Source: Bacillota bacterium (GTDB lineage: Bacteria > Bacillota_A > Clostridia > Lachnospirales > Lachnospiraceae). Taken from it: a stretch of DNA of 64,000 bases. How positions within the stretch are numbered: the first letter of the stretch is position 1; every line of letters starts with the position of its first letter. Location: the NCBI GenBank assembly GCA_023407175.1, contig JAEYMU010000002.1, forward strand, positions 1 through 64,000, read 5' to 3'. The position numbers and the translations under genes were made by a program. Under the pieces are notes generated by a model. The model made no database searches, was not told the DNA's origin, and saw only the letters and a program-made list of their open reading frames with translations. Shown in pieces: positions 35,918 through 45,256 of the stretch.

Positions 35918-37207
35918 ATGGATAAAACAGATATCATAAGAAAAATGATAGATAATGATGCAAATAATTTTCTGGCCTGGTACCTGCTGGGTGTGGAGTA
36001 CAAAGCACAGGAAAAATATAGTGAGGCACTCCAGGCTTTTTCAGAGGCGCTGAAAAGCAGCGACGGAGATGTAAGAAAGAGAGTATTTGATGAATTGGCG
36101 GATCTGACCGCAGGAGGGAATCAGGGACCGGACGAAGGGGAAGAACAAAATAGTGAAATACAAAATGGTGAAGAATTAGATGAGACAATACTCCCTGATG
36201 AGAAGCTCCCGGATAACGAAGAAGATGAGTGGGAGGAACAGGAGTCGGAGTATGAAGAAACTCCCCAAAGGGATGGCAGGATTGGACTCAAGGTAATCGA
36301 TGGGGGCAGGACTGCAAATTACCCGGTGGAGGAGGATAAATCAGAGACAGTGGATTTTAAGGACGTGGGCGGATTGGAGGATGTCAAGGATATCATCCGA
36401 ATGAAGATAATCAAGCCCTTTATCAGCCCGATGCTGTTCCAAAAATATAGAAAAAAGATTGGCGGCGGGATTTTGTTATATGGGCCTCCCGGATGCGGCA
36501 AGACCTTTCTGGCTAAGGCAACCGCAGGGGAATGCAAGGCCAGCTTTATACCCGTGCATATTACCGATATTTTGGACCCGTATCTTGGAGTCAGTGAGCA
36601 AAACATCAAGGATATATTTTCCCATGCACGGGCAAAAAAACCATGCATTCTCTTTTTTGACGAGATCGATACCATTGGTTACAACAGGGCAAAATTGAAT
36701 TCGGAGCATATGAGGCCTGTAATTGATCAGCTTTTGACGGAGATTGAGGGTATTGACTCCAATACGGATAAGTTATTAATCATTGGAGCGACGAATATGC
36801 CCTGGGACGTTGATCCGGCGTTCAAACGTCCTGGAAGATTTGACAGAACCGTTTTTATACAGCCGCCGGATACAGCGGCACGGGCATCGATTTTCCGTAT
36901 TAAGCTAAACGATAAGCCGGTGGATACCATTGATTACGGAAAGCTTGCGGAACAGACTGAATTATATTCGGGCGCGGATATCGAGCATGTGGTAGATCTG
37001 GCAACGGAGAATGTAATCAATGATATTCTGGATTCCGGTGTGGAGCACCCAATCGGGATGAAGGACTTGCTGGCGGCGATCAGGGATACAAGGCCCTCTA
37101 CCCTGGAATGGCTTAAATCCATTAAGAACTATGTAAAATATGCAAACCAGTCCGGGCTGTATGATGACGTTGAGAAATTTCTTTCAAGGCATAAGAATAA
37201 GCTTTGA
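35918..37207 (+). CDS. AAA ATPase with N-terminal TPR-like region
   Basis: This 429-residue protein has a short TPR-like N terminus (about 15-55), a highly acidic linker (about 70-130) and one classical AAA module. The AAA part has Walker A GPPGCGKT, Walker B ILFFDEID and the RPGRFDR arginine-finger segment, ending in a helical lid with LYSGADIEHVV. It resembles small Vps4/ClpV-independent AAA proteins and FtsH-like cores but has no protease domain. AGAAGGGAG stands before ATG 35918. It lies downstream of a membrane protein and a TPR membrane protein, suggesting remodelling of a membrane-linked target. Its 3' end overlaps the convergent regulator gene by 24 bases. Confidence 0.8.
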   Translation: MDKTDIIRKMIDNDANNFLAWYLLGVEYKAQEKYSEALQAFSEALKSSDGDVRKRVFDELADLTAGGNQGPDEGEEQNSEIQNGEELDETILPDEKLPDNEEDEWEEQESEYEETPQRDGRIGLKVIDGGRTANYPVEEDKSETVDFKDVGGLEDVKDIIRMKIIKPFISPMLFQKYRKKIGGGILLYGPPGCGKTFLAKATAGECKASFIPVHITDILDPYLGVSEQNIKDIFSHARAKKPCILFFDEIDTIGYNRAKLNSEHMRPVIDQLLTEIEGIDSNTDKLLIIGATNMPWDVDPAFKRPGRFDRTVFIQPPDTAARASIFRIKLNDKPVDTIDYGKLAEQTELYSGADIEHVVDLATENVINDILDSGVEHPIGMKDLLAAIRDTRPSTLEWLKSIKNYVKYANQSGLYDDVEKFLSRHKNKL

Positions 37208-38278
37208 CATACTTCTTTTGTAGACCTCCGAGCTTCGGATGGGTTCATACCTGGGATCGGCCAGGATGGATTGATGCATTATATTTAAAACCTTTACACC
37301 AGCCTGTGCCTTGGCTTCATCATTGGCCTCCGATTTACGCCGGGCATTGATTTCGGCGAAGAAAATGGATGAACCAAGCCTTGCCTCCGGCAGGGTATAG
37401 CTTTTAATCAGCTGATCAATATAATTTTCAAAGGTGGTAAGAGCCTTTTCGATATCGTTCTTGAGAAGATAAACCTCAAGCAGCATGTCAAGTCCATTAT
37501 TCAACCAGTTTCCGAAGCAGCCGGATATCGTGCAGACCGTTTCTGCAATTGCAAGCGCTCGGTCGTAATCCGCACTCTTTAATACGGTGTTATAAATGGA
37601 ACGAAGGTCGATCATCATATTGGACCAGTCTTCTTCAAGGTTTTGTTCCGAGGCCTCAAAGGCCTTGCCATAGTCCTGCTTCATCATATAGATGAGCGGA
37701 AGAATACGCTTTGAGTTCCATTCATCAGGAATCTTCATCTGATTGAAGATGCTTTCTGCCTCCTCCAGCCTTCCGCTGTTCATATAAATGGAACCAACGC
37801 CAGTCTTTGCAGCATTGCTGATATAAAAATCATCGGAATACATCAGCTCTTCAAACATTTTTGTGACCTTTTCCCGGCATTTTTGCGTTGCCTCCAAATC
37901 ACCGGTGCTGATTGATGAAACCGCTGATAGTTTAAGTGCTGTCTCGAGCCGGAGCTTTTCCGAATTGGGATACTGCTGGAGCATTTTATCCGCATACTTC
38001 ATTGCCTCGGCAAGCCCGTCCTGCTCCGCGCGTTGCCGGATATCATCTAAAATATGATTGATTTCATTTTCCGTAAGCTCACTGTGAAAGGACAGGAGCT
38101 CATCGGTGGAGATGTTAAATATTCTTGCAATCGGTGCCAGAAGAGTGATGTCGGGCATTGAGACATTTGTTTCCCATTTACTGACTGCAGGGACAGAAAC
38201 ACCCAGCTTATCGGCAAGCTGCTCCTGTGTCATATTCATTTTCTTTCTATGTGTTAAAATAATCTTTCCAATATTCAT
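37184..38278 (-). CDS. XRE-family regulator with TPR-like C-terminal domain
   Basis: This 364-residue protein has an N-terminal helix-turn-helix (MTQEQLADKLGVSVPAVSKWE, about residues 16-36) and a long helical C-terminal region with TPR-like repeats, as in sensor-type regulators that bind peptides or proteins. GGAGGG precedes the start. It is convergent with and overlaps the AAA gene by 24 bases. Its target is unknown; the divergent gap upstream contains a foldback element and the two-component system. Confidence 0.8.
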   Translation of the reverse strand: MNIGKIILTHRKKMNMTQEQLADKLGVSVPAVSKWETNVSMPDITLLAPIARIFNISTDELLSFHSELTENEINHILDDIRQRAEQDGLAEAMKYADKMLQQYPNSEKLRLETALKLSAVSSISTGDLEATQKCREKVTKMFEELMYSDDFYISNAAKTGVGSIYMNSGRLEEAESIFNQMKIPDEWNSKRILPLIYMMKQDYGKAFEASEQNLEEDWSNMMIDLRSIYNTVLKSADYDRALAIAETVCTISGCFGNWLNNGLDMLLEVYLLKNDIEKALTTFENYIDQLIKSYTLPEARLGSSIFFAEINARRKSEANDEAKAQAGVKVLNIMHQSILADPRYEPIRSSEVYKRSMSKLILMP

Positions 38279-38411
38279 GATTTGTTTCCCTCCGGATTTA
38301 TTTGGAATGTATTTATAATGAGATTATAGATTTTTAAGGAGATATTTTCAATGGATGCTATGTTAATAAAAAGAAAGCTAAATTTAACCGGCAGTTAAAC
38401 TTGAAAGGATT

Positions 38412-38616
38412 GCACTACAGTTCAGCCCTGGGGGGAAGTGACAGGCTCCGGGAAAAATGATTTCCATTTGGAATATTTGCATGCGCCGGTTCTTTGGCTC
38501 CGTTTTTTGGAGCCTTATGTACCGCTGCGTATGCAACTAAGCGCAAGCGGCTCCAACATGGAAACATTTCTTTCCCCGGAGTCTGTTACTTTCCTGCAGG
38601 GCTGAAATTGTAGTGC
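38412..38616. repeat. 205-bp foldback element with about 55-bp terminal inverted repeats
   Basis: The left arm (38412-38466, from GCACTACAG to TTTCCAT) matches the reverse complement of the right arm (38558-38616, ending TTGTAGTGC) over almost its whole length. Inner stems TGCATGCG with CGTATGCA and GGCTCC/GGAGCC (38496-38514) extend the fold. It has no coding capacity and sits in the gap 38279-38717. It looks like a MITE or a long structured RNA gene. No clear target duplication is seen. Confidence 0.75.
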
Positions 38617-38717
38617 GTTTCCATACTTTCTAATAGAATTTTAATGCACACGTATTGAAAAAGAATTCCATAACCGATACAATGGACTCAAAGGTGTCCG
38701 AAATTAAGGAGGTAACT

Positions 38718-39398
38718 ATGGCTAAGATATTAATCGTTGAGGATGAGGTCAAAATCGCAAGATTTTTGGAGCTGGAGCTTAAGCATGAGGGCTATGAGGT
38801 AGAGCTTGCCGGGGACGGGAGGCTTGGCCTGGAGAAGGCTCTGAAGGATAATGTTGATTTGATTGTACTTGATATTATGCTGCCCGGATTAAGCGGCATC
38901 GAGGTGTGCAGAAGAGTCCGCCTGGAGTCCCAGGTTCCGATCATAATGCTGACGGCAAAGGATGATGTGACGGATAAGGTTGCCGGACTTGATATGGGAG
39001 CGGATGATTATATGACAAAGCCCTTTGCAATTGAGGAGCTTTTGGCAAGAATCCGTGTGGCCCTGAACCGTAAAAAGCAAAGCACGGAGTCAAAGAGTGA
39101 TCTGCTGCAGATCGGCAAGCTGGTTCTTAATTTAAAAAGCCACAGTGCTTCCTTTGATAAGGAGGAGCTGGTGCTTACAAAGAAGGAATATGAGCTGTTA
39201 GAATATTTAATTCGCAATAAAAATGTTGCCTTGACCAGGGAGCAGCTGCTGAATAATGTCTGGGATTATGAATATTTTGGCGATACGAATGTTGTTGATG
39301 TGTACATCAGATACTTAAGGCAGAAGATCGATGAAAAATACGGAATTCATCTGATTTCAACCGTTCGAGGACTGGGCTATATTATTAAGGAACAGTAG
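38718..39398 (+). CDS. OmpR/PhoB-family response regulator
   Basis: This 226-residue protein has a receiver domain with acidic pocket EDE near residue 8, phosphoacceptor Asp in LIVLDIMLPG, Thr and Lys in MLTAKDD and DDYMTKPF, and a winged-helix domain with RYLRQKIDEKYGIHLI and VRGLGYI. AAGGAGGT precedes ATG 38718; the earlier in-frame ATG at 38655 is unsupported. The histidine kinase follows after 8 bases. Target genes are not evident; the GNAT and ABC genes downstream are possible members of its regulon. Confidence 0.92.
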   Translation: MAKILIVEDEVKIARFLELELKHEGYEVELAGDGRLGLEKALKDNVDLIVLDIMLPGLSGIEVCRRVRLESQVPIIMLTAKDDVTDKVAGLDMGADDYMTKPFAIEELLARIRVALNRKKQSTESKSDLLQIGKLVLNLKSHSASFDKEELVLTKKEYELLEYLIRNKNVALTREQLLNNVWDYEYFGDTNVVDVYIRYLRQKIDEKYGIHLISTVRGLGYIIKEQ

Positions 39399-39406
39399 GG
39401 CAGGAT

Positions 39407-40834
39407 ATGAAGCGAAAACTACTGGAAGTAATACGCAGTATCTTAAGAAAAATCATTCTCCCAATCCGTAAAAAAAGAGAGGCATGGCTGAGTAATTTCA
39501 GATTATCCATGGTTGACCGGATTTCAATGGCCTATTTGAAGCTGCTGCTGACCCGGGGCATGCTATTTATGATAGGCTTTTTTCTTATTTATATGTTTAC
39601 GGAAAAAGCCCAGTATGACCGGATGGCGCAAAATATCATTTCTTCCTTTGAGGAGGAGGGCTTTGATTCAGGAGTAAATCCCTATTTTGACCAGGGACTG
39701 AGCTTTTGTGTAGCAGAAAAGACATCTCATAAGACCGTTTATAACGATATTGTATATCAAAATGAAGATGACAGAATATTCTTCTTCGGAATACATTTTG
39801 ACCGCAAGAGTGCCTATGATATCCTGGCAATCGAGGAAAACAAGGGCTTCACTTATCAAGGGAAAGATTATACAGTCCAATTTAAGTATGATATGACCGG
39901 CAGCTATCTGCGCTGTATTTCTCTGCTGTGGAAAATTACGTTTTTGTACCTGTTTATTGTTTTTCTTATCATCAGAAAGGGAAAAAGAGGCGACAGCCGG
40001 CTGTTTGAGCCCCTTCGTATCATGTCTGCGACAGCCAACCGTCTTACGGTGAATAATCTTCACAGCGAGCGGCTGAATGTAGAAGGAACCAAGAATGAGC
40101 TGAAGGATTTGGCAAGTGTAATTAATGCCATGCTCGACCGTATTGAAACCTCCTATGAAAGCCAGAAGCAATTTGTATCCGATGCTTCCCATGAGCTTCG
40201 GACCCCCATTGCGGTAATCCAGGGCTATGCCAATTTATTAAACCGCTGGGGCTCGACCAATGCGGAGGTTTTGCAGGAATCCATTGAAGCAATCCAGAAT
40301 GAAGCAAGATCGATGCAGGACCTGGTGGAGAAGCTGCTGTTCTTGTCCAGACATGATAAGAAAACCCTGAAGCTGAACAAGAAGCGCTTTAATATGCGGC
40401 CTGTGGTAGAGGATATGGTCCGGGAGACAAAGCTGGTGGCGCCTAACCGTATCATTAACAACCCCATGCTGGAGGATGTTATTGTATATGGCGACAAACA
40501 GTCCTTAAAGCAGGCCATTCGGATTTTTATCGATAACGCGGTAAAATATACACATGATGGGGATCAAATTTCAATTCTGTGTCAGAAGGTGAACGAGGAC
40601 TGTGTGATAACGGTTCAGGATACGGGAATTGGAATGACGAAAAAGGATATCGACCATATCTTTGACCGCTTCTACCGCTCTGACTATGTGCGAAACCAGA
40701 ATATTGCCGGACACGGGTTGGGCTTATCCCTGGCAAAGCTGATTATTATGGCACATACGGGAAGGATTAAGGTCAGATCACAGTTTAAGACAGGTACAAG
40801 CTTTATTATAACCCTGCCAAAGAGAAGACTGTAG
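39407..40834 (+). CDS. Membrane sensor histidine kinase
   Basis: This 475-residue kinase has a transmembrane helix near residues 48-68, an extracytoplasmic sensor part, a second helix near 170-190, a HAMP linker, the phosphoacceptor segment SDASHELRTPIAVIQGYANL, the N-box region IRIFIDNAVKYTHDG, DTGIGM and GHGLGLSLAKLII. It pairs with the response regulator 8 bases upstream. The signal is unknown. Confidence 0.92.
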   Translation: MKRKLLEVIRSILRKIILPIRKKREAWLSNFRLSMVDRISMAYLKLLLTRGMLFMIGFFLIYMFTEKAQYDRMAQNIISSFEEEGFDSGVNPYFDQGLSFCVAEKTSHKTVYNDIVYQNEDDRIFFFGIHFDRKSAYDILAIEENKGFTYQGKDYTVQFKYDMTGSYLRCISLLWKITFLYLFIVFLIIRKGKRGDSRLFEPLRIMSATANRLTVNNLHSERLNVEGTKNELKDLASVINAMLDRIETSYESQKQFVSDASHELRTPIAVIQGYANLLNRWGSTNAEVLQESIEAIQNEARSMQDLVEKLLFLSRHDKKTLKLNKKRFNMRPVVEDMVRETKLVAPNRIINNPMLEDVIVYGDKQSLKQAIRIFIDNAVKYTHDGDQISILCQKVNEDCVITVQDTGIGMTKKDIDHIFDRFYRSDYVRNQNIAGHGLGLSLAKLIIMAHTGRIKVRSQFKTGTSFIITLPKRRL

Positions 40835-40865
40835 GATACCGGAAGACATGATTTAAAATGTGAGA

Positions 40866-40880
40866 GCCGCCGAAGGCGGC
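40866..40880 (+). other. GC-rich hairpin GCCGCC-GAA-GGCGGC
   Basis: A perfect 6-bp stem with a 3-base loop lies just before the acetyltransferase ribosome site. It may mark the end of the two-component mRNA or affect translation of the next gene. Confidence 0.5.
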
Positions 40881-40891
40881 AGATGGGAGCT

Positions 40892-41359
40892 ATGATGGAA
40901 AAGCAGGAAGGGCAGGAGCCTCTTGAAATCAGAGAGGTTGCAAAGCAGGATTTGAACGGGTTATTAAAGCTTTATACGCACCTGCATAACAATACCATAC
41001 CGGAGATGAAGGATGAGCTGATGAAATTATGGAAGCGCATACTGGAGGATAAGGACCACCATATTCTGATCGGTACGATAAAGGGTGAAATCGTATCCTC
41101 CTGTGTACTGATCATTATCCCGAATCTGACTCATAACCAGCAGCCCTATGCTCTGATAGAAAATGTGATAACCCAGGAGGATTGCCGAAATAAGGGCTAT
41201 GCATCACAGCTTCTTGCGTATGCCAAAGAAATGGCAATCAAAGCTAACTGTTATAAGGTGATGCTTATGACCGGCTCCAGGCAGGAGAGCACCCTGAATT
41301 TTTATGAAAAGGCAGGCTATAACCGGGAGGACAAGACGGCCTTTATTCAATGGATTTAA
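40892..41359 (+). CDS. GNAT-family N-acetyltransferase
   Basis: This 155-residue protein transfers an acyl group from acetyl-CoA to an amine. The core covers LEIREVAKQDLNGLLKLY at the start, NVITQEDCRNKGYASQLLAYAKEMA (CoA-binding RNKGYA) in the middle and LMTGSRQESTLNFYEKAGY at the end. Two start codons, 40892 and 40895, follow GGGAG. It ends before a strong terminator. The substrate is unknown. Confidence 0.88.
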   Translation: MMEKQEGQEPLEIREVAKQDLNGLLKLYTHLHNNTIPEMKDELMKLWKRILEDKDHHILIGTIKGEIVSSCVLIIIPNLTHNQQPYALIENVITQEDCRNKGYASQLLAYAKEMAIKANCYKVMLMTGSRQESTLNFYEKAGYNREDKTAFIQWI

Positions 41360-41394
41360 TTCAAAAAAGTATCCGCTTCAGGTACAAGCCTAAT

Positions 41395-41433
41395 GCGCCC
41401 CTCGCAATTCAAACATTGCAGGGGCGCTTTTTT
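41395..41433 (+). terminator. Intrinsic terminator after the acetyltransferase gene
   Basis: GCGCCCCTCGCAAT (41395-41408) pairs with ATTGCAGGGGCGC (41415-41427) with one bulge, followed by TTTTTT. Confidence 0.9.
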
Positions 41434-41496
41434 ACAACTTACCTCATTTATTTGCAGCTTACACACCCTCCTATTGTAAAATATTCCGGTTTATCC

Positions 41497-41518
41497 TAGA
41501 CTCATTGCAGGGAGTCTA
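41497..41518. promoter_or_regulatory. Inverted repeat TAGACTC-N8-GAGTCTA before the ABC exporter
   Basis: A perfect 7-bp inverted repeat lies 22 bases before the ABC ATPase start. It may be an operator, possibly for the LytTR protein encoded downstream. The binding protein is not known. Confidence 0.4.
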
Positions 41519-41539
41519 TTACGAGAGGAGCAGAGCTTT

Positions 41540-42454
41540 ATGGATGATATCATACAGGTAAGCCATTTGAAGAAATACTTTAAGGAAATCAAAGCGGTGG
41601 ATGACATCAGCTTCAGGGTGAAGAAGGGGGAGCTATATGGTTTTCTCGGAGTGAACGGGGCAGGAAAGTCAACGACAATTAACATATTGTGTACCCTGCT
41701 TGACAGCACACAGGGAGAGGTGACAATCTGCGGGCGCAGGCTGGGGAAGGAGGACCGTGAGATCAGAAAAAGCATCGGCGTGGTTTTTCAGGACAATACC
41801 CTGGACAATAATTTGACGGTGAAGGAAAATCTGATGACAAGGGCGGCCCTTTATCAAAATAATAACAGAAAGATAAAAGAAAACCTGGAATATGTATGTG
41901 AGGTTCTTGAAATCAGGGATTTGCTGAAACGGCAGTTTCGCAAGCTGTCAGGCGGTCAGAAAAGAAGGTGTGAGATCGCCAGGGCGCTGATGAACCGGCC
42001 GCAGCTCTTATTTCTGGATGAGCCTACCACCGGGCTGGATCCCCAGACGCGCCGTATGGTTTGGGAGAGTATTGAGCGGTTAAGAAACCAGGACAATATG
42101 ACAGTGTTTTTGACAACCCATTATATGGAGGAGGCGGCGAGGGCACAGTACATCTCCATTCTGGAGGCAGGCAGGGTAGCGGCCCAGGGAACTCCCCAGG
42201 AGCTGAAGGCTCAATATACCCATGATGTCCTTAAGCTGGTGGCTCAGGATGAAGAAGCCCTTAGTCGGCAGCTCCTGGAGGCTGGACTAAGCTATGAAAA
42301 GAAAAGCAATCATATTCAAATTACCCTGCCGGATACTATGTATGCTCTGGGAATTTTAAATCAAATAAAAGAGAATATCAAGTCCTTTGAGGTTATCCAG
42401 GGCACGATGGACGATGTGTTTCTTAACGTTACAGGAAAAAGAGCGGAGGATTAA
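41540..42454 (+). CDS. ABC exporter ATP-binding protein (DrrA type)
   Basis: This 304-residue ATPase has Walker A GVNGAGKST, signature LSGGQKRR and Walker B LLFLDEPTTGLD, with TTHYMEEA as the switch histidine region. The C-terminal extension of about 80 residues is typical of the drug/antibiotic exporter subgroup. GAGAGGAG precedes the start. Its permease starts 2 bases after its stop. A LytTR regulator and DUF3021 membrane protein follow, a common arrangement for self-regulated exporters. Confidence 0.93.
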   Translation: MDDIIQVSHLKKYFKEIKAVDDISFRVKKGELYGFLGVNGAGKSTTINILCTLLDSTQGEVTICGRRLGKEDREIRKSIGVVFQDNTLDNNLTVKENLMTRAALYQNNNRKIKENLEYVCEVLEIRDLLKRQFRKLSGGQKRRCEIARALMNRPQLLFLDEPTTGLDPQTRRMVWESIERLRNQDNMTVFLTTHYMEEAARAQYISILEAGRVAAQGTPQELKAQYTHDVLKLVAQDEEALSRQLLEAGLSYEKKSNHIQITLPDTMYALGILNQIKENIKSFEVIQGTMDDVFLNVTGKRAED

Positions 42455-42455
42455 T

Positions 42456-43367
42456 ATGTTACTGATCAAGTTAGTAAAACGTAATATCCTGGTATATGTA
42501 AGGGACAGGTCCAATGTTTTCTTCTCCCTGCTCTCCATGCTTATCATTATAGGACTGATGGTAGTATTTCTGGGGAAAATGAACGCAGACAATGTGGTCA
42601 GCCTGTTAAATGAATACGGGGGAGCAAGAGACAGCGCACAGGACCGTGATAATGCGGGACAGCTGGTAATGCTGTGGACACTGGCCGGAATTGTCGTGGT
42701 CAATTCGGTTACGATAACCTTATCCATGGTCGGTATTATGGTGGAGGATGAAATTCAAAAGCGCCTTTCCAGCTTTTATGTATCTTCAGTAAACCGCATC
42801 ATCTTTGTGATGGGCTATATCATAGCAGCCGTTATCATGGGAACGCTGATGTGCTGCCTGACGGTTGTAATCGGAGAGGGATATTTTCTGCTTACGGGAG
42901 CTGCCCTATTAAGCCTTAAGCAGTGGGGGCTGATCCTGATTTTTATTCTTCTGAATGTATTTACCTCCTCCGGTATGGTGTTCCTGATCCTGAATTTCAT
43001 CCACAGCCAGGGGGCTTTATCCGGGATTGGAATTATTATCGGGACACTGGTAGGCTTTTTTGCCGGTATTTATCTTCCGATCGGGATGCTGCCTGAGAAG
43101 GTACAGCTGGTGATGAAATGCTTTCCCCTGGTGCATGGCTCGGCCTTTTTGCGGGATATCTTTACACAGGATATACTTGCAAAAACCTTTTCTAACTGTC
43201 CCCAGGAATTGATTGACGGCTATAAGGAATACATGGGAATGACACTTACCTATCACAAAGAGATTATTTCGGATACATTTCAGGTGGCTTTTCTGGTAAT
43301 CAGTGGTATAATTTTCATAGGAATATCAGCGGTATTGCAAAGGCACCGGAATGTGATGAGCAGATAA
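42456..43367 (+). CDS. ABC-2 type permease
   Basis: This 303-residue membrane protein has about six predicted helices (near 22-42, 95-120, 135-160, 165-190, 205-225, 275-297), with the ABC-2 pattern of one large exposed loop after helix 1. GGAGGATTAAT precedes ATG 42456. It pairs with the ATPase immediately upstream. The exported compound is unknown. Confidence 0.9.
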   Translation: MLLIKLVKRNILVYVRDRSNVFFSLLSMLIIIGLMVVFLGKMNADNVVSLLNEYGGARDSAQDRDNAGQLVMLWTLAGIVVVNSVTITLSMVGIMVEDEIQKRLSSFYVSSVNRIIFVMGYIIAAVIMGTLMCCLTVVIGEGYFLLTGAALLSLKQWGLILIFILLNVFTSSGMVFLILNFIHSQGALSGIGIIIGTLVGFFAGIYLPIGMLPEKVQLVMKCFPLVHGSAFLRDIFTQDILAKTFSNCPQELIDGYKEYMGMTLTYHKEIISDTFQVAFLVISGIIFIGISAVLQRHRNVMSR

Positions 43368-43405
43368 ACAATACCGGAACATCGCACCGGAATGGGGAGT
43401 TTGGG

Positions 43406-43843
43406 ATGAAAATAGTAATTGAGGAACCGGGTCCCGGAGAAGAGGATCAGATTATCATACGCTGCAGGGAAATGGATGAGAATCTGCTTAAGCTGATTTC
43501 CGGGCTTAAGCTGAATCAAAGAAAAATAGCCGGAAGCCGGGACGGAAATATTACCATGATTGATCCGGCGGAGGTTTACTATTTCGAGGGTGTTGATAAC
43601 AAGGTATTCATGTATTGCAAGCAGAATGTTTACGAGACAAGATTCAAACTATATGAGATAGAAGAGGATTATAAAAACACCAGCTTTTTTCGTGCGTCGA
43701 AATCAGTTATTCTCAATGTTTCCAAGATAAAAAGCATAAGCCCGGCCTATTCCGGCCGTTTTGAGGCATCCCTTTTTAATGGGGAAAAGGTCATAATATC
43801 CAGACAATATGTTCCGGAGCTAAAAAAGAAGCTTGGATTATAG
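43406..43843 (+). CDS. LytTR DNA-binding regulator
   Basis: This 145-residue protein is a stand-alone LytTR domain protein: GNITMIDPAEVYYFEGVDNKVFMY, FFRASKSVILNVSKIKSI and the C-terminal EKVIISRQYVPELKKKL. Short LytTR proteins followed by DUF3021 genes typically control an adjacent ABC exporter. GGGGAG lies upstream. It may bind the inverted repeat at 41497. Confidence 0.9.
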   Translation: MKIVIEEPGPGEEDQIIIRCREMDENLLKLISGLKLNQRKIAGSRDGNITMIDPAEVYYFEGVDNKVFMYCKQNVYETRFKLYEIEEDYKNTSFFRASKSVILNVSKIKSISPAYSGRFEASLFNGEKVIISRQYVPELKKKLGL

Positions 43844-43900
43844 GGGAGCACGGAAAGCCGGCTTCCACAAAAACAACTATAAATTATTTTTACACCCCAA

Positions 43901-43943
43901 AGATGTAGAACATCTGTGCAGCAAGGATGCAGGATATCCTTGC
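43901..43943 (+). other. Two hairpins between the LytTR and DUF3021 genes
   Basis: AGATG/CATCT (43901-43915) and GCAAGGAT/ATCCTTGC (43921-43943) lie just upstream of the DUF3021 ribosome site. They may tune the ratio of the two proteins. Confidence 0.5.
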
Positions 43944-43959
43944 AGAAAGGAAGAAAAGA

Positions 43960-44403
43960 ATGCCTACCGCAAAAAGAATGCTGAATACCTTTGCGTATAT
44001 TTTAGCAGGCTATACATTAAACTGTGCCATATTTATCACAATTTTTGTACCTGAGCTTGAGTTTCATATTTCCCTGCTATGGCAGGCCATTGCATTGTCA
44101 GCGGTTTGTACCCTGGGCAATTTTATTTATTATTGTAAAAGTATATTAAATAAAAAACAGATGAGAGTTCGGATTATATTCCATTTTCTTTATATCAATG
44201 CCGTGGTGGTGGGCGGAGCTATTTTATTTGACTGGATAACACCCGGATTAAACCTCCAGCTTTTGGTTTTGTTGTTGTTAATTGTTGCCTTATATGCTAT
44301 TATAACAGTGGTTAGCTTCCGTCAGGAGAAAAAAATTGCCGAGGACCTTAACAGACAGTTAAGGAAGCAGTTTCCTGAACAGGAGGACAGGGACGAACGA
44401 TAG
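43960..44403 (+). CDS. DUF3021-family membrane protein
   Basis: This 147-residue protein has four predicted helices (about 10-30, 40-58, 70-92, 98-118) and a charged C-terminal tail, the layout of DUF3021 proteins found beside LytTR regulators. ATG 43960 follows GAAAGGAAG. The likely role is a membrane partner that controls the LytTR protein. The gap 44404-44532 holds only GC-rich hairpins. Confidence 0.8.
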   Translation: MPTAKRMLNTFAYILAGYTLNCAIFITIFVPELEFHISLLWQAIALSAVCTLGNFIYYCKSILNKKQMRVRIIFHFLYINAVVVGGAILFDWITPGLNLQLLVLLLLIVALYAIITVVSFRQEKKIAEDLNRQLRKQFPEQEDRDER

Positions 44404-44532
44404 CGTATACCGGGGGGATAAATAATGCGGGAGGACTGTCCGCACAGGAGCTTTGACTGCCCATCCGACGATAGCCGTGCGATCCCGATAAAATAATGGG
44501 GAGCTGCATAGCAGCGGAAAGGGAGTAGTAAA

Positions 44533-45141
44533 ATGAAGGCATTATCCTGGCTAAAGTATTTTGTTTATTTATTATTGATTGTTTTGATCCTGTGGGTGCA
44601 GGGAGTCGTACAGACCGTTTATCAGAACGATTATAGCAAAACCTATCAGATGAATTATGTGCTGTATACTCTGTATGTATCAATGCCGGTTATAGTCGGT
44701 GCCGTTATCGGCTTGGAGGCTCTTATCAGGGAGAGGGCAAAGGCGGGGAAATGGAAGATCAATCTTCCCAAATTAATTTTAATTGTGCTGCCGTCTCTTT
44801 ATGCATATTCATTTTACTTTATTGTATTACTGAACAACGAGACGATTTATAATATATTCATTGACCCCTTTATTAAGTTTTTTGGAAACAGTGCGGCTTT
44901 TATTACCATTCTTCAGCTTCTTCTTGGCTATTCACTGATTACAATTATGCATAAGGTTGAGCCTGCCAAGGAAGTAATTGCTGAAAATCAAGTGTTTGAT
45001 GAAAACGATGGGAAGGAAGAAGCTGCAATCATCGGACAGGCCTTTGAAGCCACTTCCATTGACGGAGCAGGGGAACCGCATCCGGAAGATACTCAGGACT
45101 TGCCGGTGGAAGAAGCTCCTTCGCCGGAGGAAGAGAAATAG
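44533..45141 (+). CDS. Membrane protein with acidic tail, unknown function
   Basis: This 202-residue protein has about four predicted helices (residues 7-25, 48-65, 75-95, 115-138) and then about 60 residues rich in Glu, Asp and Pro. I do not recognise the family. AAAGGGAG precedes ATG. It is separated from DUF3021 by 129 bases and followed by a shared terminator; whether it belongs to the exporter operon is unclear. Confidence 0.65.
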   Translation: MKALSWLKYFVYLLLIVLILWVQGVVQTVYQNDYSKTYQMNYVLYTLYVSMPVIVGAVIGLEALIRERAKAGKWKINLPKLILIVLPSLYAYSFYFIVLLNNETIYNIFIDPFIKFFGNSAAFITILQLLLGYSLITIMHKVEPAKEVIAENQVFDENDGKEEAAIIGQAFEATSIDGAGEPHPEDTQDLPVEEAPSPEEEK

Positions 45142-45181
45142 AGGATAAAAATATAATCAGGGTTCACCCTATGATACAAAA

Positions 45182-45215
45182 AAGAAGTGTCTCAATTTTT
45201 TGAGGCACTTCTTTT
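45182..45215. terminator. Bidirectional terminator
   Basis: AAGAAGTGTCTCA and TGAGGCACTTCTT pair around an ATTTTT loop, with T runs possible on both strands. It lies between convergent genes 44533 and 45257. Confidence 0.88.
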
Positions 45216-45256
45216 ATTTACATGGCCGAAGGGCACGATTGCCCGGCAGGCAGGGT

